A stretch of 19,172 bases of DNA, taken from an uncultured Oscillibacter sp. Lineage in GTDB: Bacteria; Bacillota; Clostridia; Oscillospirales; Oscillospiraceae. The number at the start of each line of letters is the position of its first letter. Position 1 is the first letter of the stretch. A program made the position numbers and the translations under genes. Positions 12,595 to 19,172 of this stretch are shown in pieces. Where the stretch lies: positions 1 to 19,172 of the forward strand of contig CAMNAE010000006.1 in the NCBI GenBank assembly GCA_946530565.1. Direction: 5' to 3'. The notes beneath the pieces were generated by a model that searched no databases, had not been told where the DNA came from, and saw nothing but the letters and a program-made list of their open reading frames with translations.

Positions 12595-14484
12595 TCAGGG
12601 CTTTTCGTATTTGAGCTTCCAGTAGCTCCAGCGGCGCCACTTGGTGATCAGCGCGTCGAGCTCGGCCTCACTGACGCTGTGGGGCGCATAGAGCTCGCCC
12701 TGCACGACCGGGACGCTGCGCCGCAGCTCATTCAGGTAGGAGAACCAGGGATCCTGATCGCCCCGGCCGGTGAGCTCGAGCACGAGCGCGCCCAGAAACG
12801 CCGCCGAGATCGTGCCGTCCTCCGGCAGCTCCAGCGCCGCAACGGCCGCGTCCCATGAAAGCACCGCGGCGGCCGCGTCGTTCGCCCAGATCAGGCAGGG
12901 GGTCTCGTAGGCGGCAAAGGGGTCCGTCTGCTCCGCCTCGGGGAGGCCGGGTTCGAGCCCGAGCTCACGATAGGCGAGGCGGTCCTCGCCGAGGTGTGGC
13001 AGGTGGTCGCCGAAGTAGACGAGCACGACCGGCGCCGAGCGCTCGCGGAAGTCGTCGGCAAGCGCGCCGAGCAGCGCGTCGGCGTCGCGGACGCCCTCAA
13101 AGTAGACCTTCAGCATCGTCTCCGATGCCTCGGAGCACGTGACGCCGTCAGAGAGCGAAAGCGGTGGAAAGACATAGTCCGCGCCGTATTTGTCCGCGGT
13201 GTAGCTCATGTGGTTCTGGATCGTCGTCGTGTAGTGGAAAAGCGGTGTCGCCTCAGCGACGGCGTCATCGAGCGCGCCGATGATCTGCCCGGCGAGGTAC
13301 TGATCCGTCACCCAGCGGCCCTTGTACTGCGCGTCGGGGAAGTCCGGCAGAAAGCGGATATCCTCAGCGCCGAACCAGCGGTAGACGTTTTCACGGTTAT
13401 AGAACCACGGGTCGCCGGGGTGGAAGAACTGCGTCAGGTAGCCGGACGCGGCGTAGACGCGGAAGAGCGAGTCAAGATCTCGGTTGACGACCCGGAAGGC
13501 GGAGCTCGTCGTCTCCGAGAGCGCGTTCGTCTGGATGCCGGTCAGAACGTCGAACTCGCTGTTCGCGGTGCCGCCGGCAAAGCCCGGCACGGCCGTGTGG
13601 AGAAAGAGCGCGTTCGGCTCCGCGCGCAGGGCGTGCAGATGCTTCAGGGGGTCGGACTCAGCCGTCCAGTCGAACTGCGGCGCGTCGCTGATGTCGGAGA
13701 AGGCCTCGTTCATCACGATCACGACATTGACGCCCGGGGCGTCGCTGCCGTCGCTCCCGCCCGCCTGCCAGGCCGCGGCCTCGTCGGCCCGGAAGCCCGC
13801 CGGCCGCTCGACCGCGTAGGTCGTGAAATGGTGAAAGAAGCAGTACGGGAAGCCGAGCTGATTGAAGGCGCCTGGCACATAGTAGGGATTCGCGATCATA
13901 AAGGAGTTGTAGAGCGTATTGGAGGCAAAGAGCGTGAGTGTGAGCGCGGCGAGCACGCCGAGGGAGACGAGCGCGCCGAGCGCGCGGCCGGGGAGCCCCT
14001 GCAGTGCACGCAGCGGGCCGGGCGCGGGGGGGAGAAGCCAGCCGAGCACGATCAGCGCGGCCGCGGCGACCAGCACAGCCGCGATCAGTGTATAGGGGAT
14101 CTCAACGTGGAAGCTGCCGACGACGGCGCCGACCTCTTTCAAAAGGGCGAGGTCGCGTGGGAAGACCGGCTCGTCGCGCACGGCGATCTTGACCGTGTTC
14201 GCGCAGGAGAAGAGCCCGAAGAGCAGCGCTGAAAGGGCCGCGCCGTAGAAGACGTTGCCGAAGAGAAAGGCCGCGGCGAGCAGCACGAGCCCAACCGGGA
14301 GCGCGTTCAATATGATCAGCAGCGGCTGCTTTACAAAGATCCCGGCGATCTGGCGCAGGGCATTCGGCTGGCACCAGAGGGTGAGCAGCGTCACCGCGCC
14401 GGCGAGCAGCACGGCGAGGAGAGCGCTTCCCCACCAGGGTAGTGCTCCGGATTGGCTCTTATGGCGCTTTTTTTGCTTTGACAT
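12595..14484 (-). CDS. LTA-synthase-family membrane sulfatase-fold enzyme
   Basis: The 629-residue membrane enzyme has five predicted transmembrane segments in the first ~190 residues and a large extracellular alkaline-phosphatase/sulfatase-fold domain from about residue 250. Expected catalytic features are visible: metal ligand E260 in VVIVMNEAFSD, nucleophile T306 in AGGTANSEFDVLTG, a conserved His in NHMSY (H425), and D493-H494 in YFGDHLPHLGE. Family members transfer glycerol-phosphate from phosphatidylglycerol to build lipoteichoic acid, or modify other surface glycans with similar head groups. Which applies here cannot be told. ATG at 14484 has AAAGG 10 nt upstream; upstream in-frame codons overlap the preceding gene. 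Only 28 nt separate it from the SLH glycosidase gene, with no terminator between, so they form one operon for surface assembly. Confidence 0.88.
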   Translation of the reverse strand: MSKQKKRHKSQSGALPWWGSALLAVLLAGAVTLLTLWCQPNALRQIAGIFVKQPLLIILNALPVGLVLLAAAFLFGNVFYGAALSALLFGLFSCANTVKIAVRDEPVFPRDLALLKEVGAVVGSFHVEIPYTLIAAVLVAAAALIVLGWLLPPAPGPLRALQGLPGRALGALVSLGVLAALTLTLFASNTLYNSFMIANPYYVPGAFNQLGFPYCFFHHFTTYAVERPAGFRADEAAAWQAGGSDGSDAPGVNVVIVMNEAFSDISDAPQFDWTAESDPLKHLHALRAEPNALFLHTAVPGFAGGTANSEFDVLTGIQTNALSETTSSAFRVVNRDLDSLFRVYAASGYLTQFFHPGDPWFYNRENVYRWFGAEDIRFLPDFPDAQYKGRWVTDQYLAGQIIGALDDAVAEATPLFHYTTTIQNHMSYTADKYGADYVFPPLSLSDGVTCSEASETMLKVYFEGVRDADALLGALADDFRERSAPVVLVYFGDHLPHLGEDRLAYRELGLEPGLPEAEQTDPFAAYETPCLIWANDAAAAVLSWDAAVAALELPEDGTISAAFLGALVLELTGRGDQDPWFSYLNELRRSVPVVQGELYAPHSVSEAELDALITKWRRWSYWKLKYEKP

Positions 14485-14512
14485 GGGGTCACAGCCTTTG
14501 CAATACGTATTT

Positions 14513-17500
14513 TTATAGGAGATTATACAGGATCTTGGCCATCTGACCGCGGGTGATGGCGTTTGCCGGACGGAAGGCACCGTCGGCATAGCCCGAGAGG
14601 ATGCCGAGCTTCACCATGACCGCGATGTGCTCAGCGGCGTAGGCGGGGATGTTCGCGCTGTCGCTGAAGCTGAGGGAAGCGACCTGATAGCCCTTCGGAA
14701 GCGTCCGGCCGATCATCGCGGCGGCCTGGGCGCGTGTGAGGGAGCCCGAGGGGTTGAAGCGGATCGCTCCGCTTTGATCGGCGCTGCCGTTTACGATGCC
14801 GCGGGCATAGAGCGTGCGGATCGCGGGGAGGGCGTATTCGGGGATCTCGCTGAGATCGGCAAAGGGGAGCTCGAGCGCGTCGTAGCGGGCGGTGTCATAG
14901 CCGAGCGCGCGGCAGAGCATGACTGCGAACTGCGCGCGGGAGATGTTCGCGCCGGGGCGGAAGGTGCCGTCGGTGTAGCCGGTCGTGACACCGGAGAGGT
15001 AGAGCCGCTCGATGTAGTCCGCGGCCCAGTTGCCGGCGGTATCTGTAAAGTGATATGCCGTGTCGGTCGCAGGGATCTCGACAGACTCGCTCGCAAGGTT
15101 GCCGGAGGCGTCCTGCGCGCTGATGCGGACGCGGAGCGCCGGGTGCGGCTCCTCGGGGTCCAGATTCAACGCAACGCTCAGCTCGCCGGTCTTTTCGTTG
15201 TAGCTGCTCGATTTGACGCCGGAGCCGGAGGCGCTCACGAACGCGCGCGGGAGCAGGCCGTCGACCTCATCGGAGATCGACACGGTGAGGATATTGCCCG
15301 TCTCGGAGAGGCTCGCGCGGATCTGCGGGGGCGCGGTGTCGAGGATGTGCCGGTAGGTCGCGACGATCTGGTCGATCGCGATGCTGCCCCTGCCGCCGCC
15401 TGAGACCGAAAGACCCGTCAGGTACGTCTCGGCACCGGAGACCGGCAGTTCAAACTGACGGTAATCGGTGAAGTCCAGCGTGCACAAAGGCTCGCTGCGC
15501 TCCTCACCGTCTGCGAGCAGCTGGAAGCTGAGCGTGTTGCCGCTGCCGTCGCCCTTTACCCAGATATTTACGCCGCTGTAGGAGGGCCGGGGCAGTGTGA
15601 GCGGCGTCGTGAAGTTCCAGACCGCGTCGAAGCCCTCGCTCTCAAGATCGTAGTCGAAGCGGTACGCGCCGAAGCCGAAACGCACGTCCGCCCCGTCGGT
15701 CGAGCGCCTGCCCTCGATCAGCGTGAGGGGATAGCCGTCGAGTGCTGTCGTCTCGGACTCAAAGTCCTCGAGCGTCTTGAGCGGGATCTCGCTCACCGTC
15801 ACCGGAAGCACGGCGGAGACATCGCCGTAGCGGAGCGTGATCTCGCCCTTGCCCGGGGTCTCGGCCGTGAAGAGGCCGTCTTCGGAGATCGTGCCGATCC
15901 CGCCGGAAAGGCTCCAGGAAAAGAGCGTGCGGTCGGCAAAGAGCGTGCTGCGGAGGTAGGAGACCGAGGGGGTGAGCTGCGCCGTGCCTCCCGGCGAGAG
16001 CGTGAGGGAGCGCGGGATCGTGCCCGCGGCGTTGCGGATGGCAATGTCGTCGGGGCGCGCGATCGAGTATATGGCGGTGCTGCCCTCAGTGTTGCGGGAG
16101 GAGGCCGTGACCGTGATCTCGCCGCCGGAGAGCGGTGTCAGGAGCGTATCGCCCTCGAGCGTGCCGGCCGTCGTGTCCAGGGTATAGTCGGCGCGCATCG
16201 GGAAGTAGCTGGTGTCGACGCCGTTGACGGTCAGGTTCACGCGGGAGCCCGCGAGCACATAGCGGTGGTCGGGCGCGAGATAGAGGTGGTCGAGTTCGCC
16301 GGAGGGCTCACCGGAGGCGACGAGAAAGACGTGATTCGTCACGGCGCGCTCGCTGCCGTCGCTCGGGCGATTGACAAGAGCTGAGTGATCGGACGAGGGG
16401 AGCGAGGCGGTGAGCATCGTCGAGCCGCCGCCGTCAAGGCACACGCCGTCGCTGCAGCCGAGCTCCACGAGCCGCGCGGCCACCTGGTCCATCGTCGCGC
16501 CGATCGAATGCCCCTGACGGCGCCCGTCGATCGTGTAGAAGACGAGCGTGCCGTCGGGCCGGAGGCCGATCGCCGTGCGGGGCGCGGCGCCGGAGGGAAG
16601 GCCGGAAACACGCACGCCGTTTTCCAGGATCCGGTAGAGCGCGCCGAGACCGTAACGGACCTCTTCCCACGCGCTGTCAGCCGCCGCGACGGAGAGCGTG
16701 ACCGTGTCGCCCGGGAGCATCGTGCGCAGCGCGTCGGTGTAGTAGGCGTTGGAGTCAGCCGTGACCGAGAGCGCGAGCTGCCCCGGCCCGATCTGCATCG
16801 CCGTGCCCTCTTCGACCTTTAAGACCTTCGCGCTGACCGTCTCACCGATCGCCATGCGCCCGCTCTCGATCTCGAGCAGGACGTTGACGCCGGCCTTGGT
16901 CGTGCCGGTCGTGTGGGATTCGTTGAAGTGGTAGGAGTAGAGATAGATGCCGCCCTCGAGCCGCGCCTTGTTATAGGCGGCGATGTTCCTGAGCACCTGC
17001 TCGTACTGGCCTGTTCCGCTCGGGTCGGCCTGGTGGCCGAGGTCAGCGCGAATCGTGACGCCGGGCTTCGAGATGACGGCCGTGCCGTCGCGCCGGAAGC
17101 CGACGCCGCAGTAGCCGCCGTCGCTCGTCAAAAGCTCGCCGTCCGCGATCACGATGCCGACAGGCAGACCGTTGGAGGTGTTGAAGAAGTCGCCGTTGAT
17201 GCCGGCGACCGCACGGAAGCCCTGCTTTTCAAGAGCCGCCGCGGTGGCCGAGAGCGTCGAGCGGTCGGTCATCGCGCCGCCCCAGGTCACACGCGGGGTC
17301 ACGGCGTCGTTCGGCGTATAGGTGACGACGTTCTCGGTGCGCTTATCGGAATACGTCGTGCTCCAGAAGACGTCGGTCGCGAGCGTCGTCTCCTCGTGGA
17401 GCACGGTCTCCTCTTTCGTGAGATCGTCGCCCAGCGCGTAGGAGGCAAGCGCCGGCAGGGAAAGAGACGCCGCAAGAGACGCGGCGAGAAGCAACGAGGT

Positions 17501-17521
17501 GATGCGTTTAGGTATCGTCAT
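14513..17521 (-). CDS. SLH-anchored phosphodiester glycosidase (NAGPA domain) surface protein
   Basis: This 1002-residue exported protein has a signal peptide (about residues 1-27, ending LPALAS). The phosphodiester glycosidase domain spans about 75-402, with GINGDFF (108-114), RTAIGLRPDGTLVFYTIDGR and DGGGSTML (363-370). Next come bacterial Ig-like modules (about 411-580), a jelly-roll carbohydrate-binding-like module (about 583-725, LEDFESE onward), another Ig-like unit (about 728-820) and three SLH repeats (about 824-874, 887-940, 951-1002; e.g. GYTDGTFRPGANISRAQ). The NAGPA family removes a terminal sugar from a phosphodiester linkage. SLH repeats bind pyruvylated secondary wall polymer, so the protein should sit on the cell wall. 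ATG at 17521 follows AAAGGA by 7 nt; the long open frame upstream runs through a terminator and is not coding. Being in one operon with an LTA-synthase-like enzyme suggests work on a phosphodiester-linked wall polymer. Confidence 0.93.
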   Translation of the reverse strand: MTIPKRITSLLLAASLAASLSLPALASYALGDDLTKEETVLHEETTLATDVFWSTTYSDKRTENVVTYTPNDAVTPRVTWGGAMTDRSTLSATAAALEKQGFRAVAGINGDFFNTSNGLPVGIVIADGELLTSDGGYCGVGFRRDGTAVISKPGVTIRADLGHQADPSGTGQYEQVLRNIAAYNKARLEGGIYLYSYHFNESHTTGTTKAGVNVLLEIESGRMAIGETVSAKVLKVEEGTAMQIGPGQLALSVTADSNAYYTDALRTMLPGDTVTLSVAAADSAWEEVRYGLGALYRILENGVRVSGLPSGAAPRTAIGLRPDGTLVFYTIDGRRQGHSIGATMDQVAARLVELGCSDGVCLDGGGSTMLTASLPSSDHSALVNRPSDGSERAVTNHVFLVASGEPSGELDHLYLAPDHRYVLAGSRVNLTVNGVDTSYFPMRADYTLDTTAGTLEGDTLLTPLSGGEITVTASSRNTEGSTAIYSIARPDDIAIRNAAGTIPRSLTLSPGGTAQLTPSVSYLRSTLFADRTLFSWSLSGGIGTISEDGLFTAETPGKGEITLRYGDVSAVLPVTVSEIPLKTLEDFESETTALDGYPLTLIEGRRSTDGADVRFGFGAYRFDYDLESEGFDAVWNFTTPLTLPRPSYSGVNIWVKGDGSGNTLSFQLLADGEERSEPLCTLDFTDYRQFELPVSGAETYLTGLSVSGGGRGSIAIDQIVATYRHILDTAPPQIRASLSETGNILTVSISDEVDGLLPRAFVSASGSGVKSSSYNEKTGELSVALNLDPEEPHPALRVRISAQDASGNLASESVEIPATDTAYHFTDTAGNWAADYIERLYLSGVTTGYTDGTFRPGANISRAQFAVMLCRALGYDTARYDALELPFADLSEIPEYALPAIRTLYARGIVNGSADQSGAIRFNPSGSLTRAQAAAMIGRTLPKGYQVASLSFSDSANIPAYAAEHIAVMVKLGILSGYADGAFRPANAITRGQMAKILYNLL

Positions 17522-17555
17522 GGTGTGGTCCTTTCTTTTCGGTACTGAATGAAAC

Positions 17556-17566
17556 AATATAATATA
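17556..17566 (-). promoter_or_regulatory. AT-rich -10 region upstream of the SLH glycosidase gene
   Basis: On the minus strand TATATT occurs twice, overlapping (17561-17566 and 17556-17561). A TTGAAC (17572-17577) is close by but only 5-10 nt away, too near to be a standard -35. The likely -35 region falls in the T-rich end of the preceding terminator. A promoter is expected here since a terminator separates this gene from the next one upstream. Confidence 0.35.
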
Positions 17567-17582
17567 CCACAGTTCAAATAAA

Positions 17583-17614
17583 AAAGAAAGACCGCGAATG
17601 AGCGATCTTTCTTT
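17583..17614 (-). terminator. Intrinsic terminator, distal
   Basis: AAAGAAAGACCGC (17583-17595) pairs with GCGATCTTTCTTT (17602-17614), one mismatch, 6-nt loop. On the minus strand it ends in TTTCTTTTTTATTT, a strong U-tract. It lies ~175 nt past the PQ-loop gene and acts as the efficient stop for that transcript. Confidence 0.8.
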
Positions 17615-17746
17615 CGGGGTGAAAAGTTTAAGATTCAAGGTGCCGCCGCGTGCGGAAAGCAGATCATTTGGAACGAAAAGATCCGGGAAAACCATGATCA
17701 AAAGGGCTTTCTTCCAACAGCTTATACGGCGCAGTTCATGAGCATT

Positions 17747-17782
17747 CCGCCCCGGCGCCGAGTTCTCTCGGCACCGGGGCGG
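17747..17782 (-). terminator. GC-rich hairpin after the PQ-loop gene
   Basis: A 16-bp stem (17747-17762 with 17767-17782, one mismatch, 4-nt loop TTCT) starts 8 nt after the stop codon at 17790. There is no U-tract on the minus strand (GGAATGCTC follows), so it may protect the 3' end or give partial termination ahead of the 17583-17614 terminator. Between the two hairpins (17615-17746) I see no gene. Confidence 0.6.
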
Positions 17783-17789
17783 CGTCATT

Positions 17790-18134
17790 TCAGCTTTGCG
17801 GGGGCGGCGGCGGGGGAGGGGGCGCGGCGGCCTCCTTACGGCGCCGAGCCTCCGCGCGGGCATCCAGAATGCTGTTGCGGATCCAGATCAGGATGCCGAT
17901 CGTCACCATGATCGCGTTGATCACATAGATGATCGTCACATAGATCGGCGCCGGGTTCCCGTTCTGGTACTTGATGTACTTGCTGCCAAGGCCGCAGAGG
18001 TAGCCGATCAGCACCAAAATGTAAAAGAAGATGCTCGTGCTCTTTGCGGTCCTGCCGATCCAGGCCTTGCGGATGTTCACGGGCCAGGAGCAGCCGAAGA
18101 TGACCATCATCAGGACCTCAAGAAAATTGTCCAT
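17790..18134 (-). CDS. Small PQ-loop/SemiSWEET-like membrane protein with poly-proline tail
   Basis: The 114-residue product has three hydrophobic segments (about 4-20, 34-52 and 64-86), the size of a half-transporter. The region around the first loop, SWPVNIRKAWIGRTAKSTSI followed by FFYIL, resembles the PQ-loop/SemiSWEET pattern: a Pro in the first helix, then a basic loop and K-S-x-S before the second helix. SemiSWEETs dimerise to carry sugars; here the substrate is unknown. The C-terminus is a basic helix (ARAEARRRKEAAA) followed by eight consecutive prolines and QS. The ATG at 18134 has AGAGG about 12 nt upstream, a weak ribosome binding site. Only 21 nt separate it from the symporter gene upstream, so the two are co-transcribed and this may be a helper or companion of the symporter. 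Confidence 0.78.
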   Translation of the reverse strand: MDNFLEVLMMVIFGCSWPVNIRKAWIGRTAKSTSIFFYILVLIGYLCGLGSKYIKYQNGNPAPIYVTIIYVINAIMVTIGILIWIRNSILDARAEARRRKEAAAPPPPPPPPQS

Positions 18135-18155
18135 AGGGAGATAAGACCTCTTTTC

Positions 18156-19172
18156 TTACGCGTTCAGGCTGTCGTAGACGTCGGTGATCGTCTTTTCGGG
18201 GGCCGGCGTCGCAAGGCTCACGCACACGTTGACGACGAGGCCGATGATGAAGGCGGGCAGGAGCTCATAGATCGCGAACGCGCCGCCGAGCGGGGCGATC
18301 AGGAACTTCCAGATCAGGACCATCGCGCCGCCGGCGAACATGCCGGCAAACGCGCCGCTGCGATTGGAGCGGCGCCAGAAGAGCGAGAGCAGCACCGTGG
18401 GACCAAAGGCCGCGCCGAAGCCGGCCCAGGCGAAGGAGACGACGCGGAAGACGGAGCTGTTCGGGTCCCAGGCAAGGATCACGCCGATGATCGCGATCGC
18501 GAACACGGTGCCGCGCGCGATGCGCATGTTCGTCTTCGTGTTGAGCTTCATGCCGAAGAAGTCGACAAGCAGATCCTGCGAGACGCTGGACGCCGCGGCG
18601 AGGAGCTGGGAGTCGGCGGTGGACATCGTGGCGGCGAGGATGCCGGCCAGGATCACGCCCGCGACGATCGCGAAGATCACGCCGCTGCCGCTCATCAGGT
18701 TCGCCATCTGGACGATGACGGTCTCGGCATCGGAGGCGGTGGTCAGCATCGGGATCGCGCCGGCCTTCGAAACAGAATAGCCGATCACGCCGATGAACAC
18801 GGCGATGCCCATCGAGATCACGACCCAGATGCTCGCGATGCGGCGGGAGACCTTGAGCTTTTCGGGATCCTCGGCCGCCATGAAGCGCAGCAGGATGTGC
18901 GGCATGCCGAAGTAGCCCAGGCCCCAGGCGAGCGTCGAGACGATCGGCAAAAAGCCGAAGGAGCCGGCGCTGTTCGTCGAGATGTCGTAGCCCTGCGTCA
19001 GATTCAGGTAGCCGGGCAGCGCGCGGGCGTTCTCCATGACCGCGCCGAGGCCGCCGGCCTTGTCGATGCCGTAGATCACGATCACGATCAGGGCGATCGT
19101 CATAAAGATGCTCTGAATCAGGTCGGTCGTCGAAACGGCGAGGAAGCCGCCCATGACCGTGTAGCCGATAAT
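18156..19172 (-). CDS. putP: Sodium/solute symporter, PutP-like (5' end outside window)
   Basis: The C-terminal 338 residues of a sodium:solute symporter (SSS family) are present; the N-terminal part lies beyond 19172, where the frame is still open (IIGYTVMGGF at the edge). Nine or so transmembrane segments are visible. The family signature is clear in AATMSTADSQLLAAASSVSQD, the region where serine and threonine residues bind sodium in E. coli PutP. GYFGMPHILLRFMA and LSLFWRRSNRSGAFAGM also match proline-type members. It would import proline (or a related compound) with sodium, for nutrition or osmotic protection. Proline as substrate is inferred from overall resemblance. It is followed after 21 nt by the PQ-loop-like gene. 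Confidence 0.88.
   Translation of the reverse strand: MIGYTVMGGFLAVSTTDLIQSIFMTIALIVIVIYGIDKAGGLGAVMENARALPGYLNLTQGYDISTNSAGSFGFLPIVSTLAWGLGYFGMPHILLRFMAAEDPEKLKVSRRIASIWVVISMGIAVFIGVIGYSVSKAGAIPMLTTASDAETVIVQMANLMSGSGVIFAIVAGVILAGILAATMSTADSQLLAAASSVSQDLLVDFFGMKLNTKTNMRIARGTVFAIAIIGVILAWDPNSSVFRVVSFAWAGFGAAFGPTVLLSLFWRRSNRSGAFAGMFAGGAMVLIWKFLIAPLGGAFAIYELLPAFIIGLVVNVCVSLATPAPEKTITDVYDSLNA

Noticed and set aside
12994..14232. Long + strand open frame (412 codons) opposite the LTA-synthase-like gene
   Set aside because: Its product is low-complexity Arg/Glu/Val-rich, it has no recognisable domain and it lies wholly antisense to a gene with intact catalytic motifs. GC-rich DNA leaves such shadow frames open.
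17522..17863. N-terminal extension of the SLH glycosidase (114 codons)
   Set aside because: It passes through a strong terminator and the promoter region and sits ahead of a clear signal peptide with its own ribosome binding site.

Overview
The window looks like chromosome from a GC-rich member of the Clostridia, most likely an Oscillospirales-type gut bacterium. Supporting signs are strong AGGAGG-type ribosome binding sites, Firmicutes-type intrinsic terminators, an SLH-domain surface protein, an LTA-synthase-like enzyme, and a YcjY-like hydrolase beside a LysR regulator. This placement is inferred from gene content; there is no rRNA or other marker gene here. No tRNA, rRNA or CRISPR array was seen.

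Left part (1-3325): the 3' portion of a large repetitive, probably secreted protein on the + strand meets a minus-strand alpha/beta hydrolase remnant at a shared bidirectional terminator. The hydrolase remnant and a LysR-type regulator remnant lie head to head. Both lack their N-terminal parts and both begin at the same point (about 2450-2457), as expected if one deletion removed a divergent promoter together with both 5' ends. A short, probably decayed reading frame with an internal TGA follows, then a second bidirectional terminator.

Middle part (3323-7946): a visibly AT-richer accessory block, all on the minus strand. In transcription order it holds an MmeI-like single-chain restriction-modification enzyme (with an AT-rich specificity region inside a GC-rich frame), an XRE-family regulator with an unrecognised helical C-terminal domain, a single-pass membrane protein with a long acidic tail, and a 55-residue acidic protein. 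A palindrome next to a predicted promoter separates the regulator from the membrane protein. This is the best candidate here for an undescribed system.

Then 7963-11672: a TerD-domain protein resembling the MXAN_6230/SCO0854 group, with a 158-bp MITE-like inverted-repeat element just upstream of its ribosome binding site, and a pRiA4b ORF-3-like protein of unknown role.

Right part (11735-19172): ordinary GC-rich genes for transport and the cell surface. They are a lone polar amino-acid ABC permease with a structured leader, an LTA-synthase-family enzyme in a two-gene operon with an SLH-anchored phosphodiester glycosidase, a small PQ-loop/SemiSWEET-like membrane protein, and a sodium/solute (proline-type) symporter cut by the window edge.
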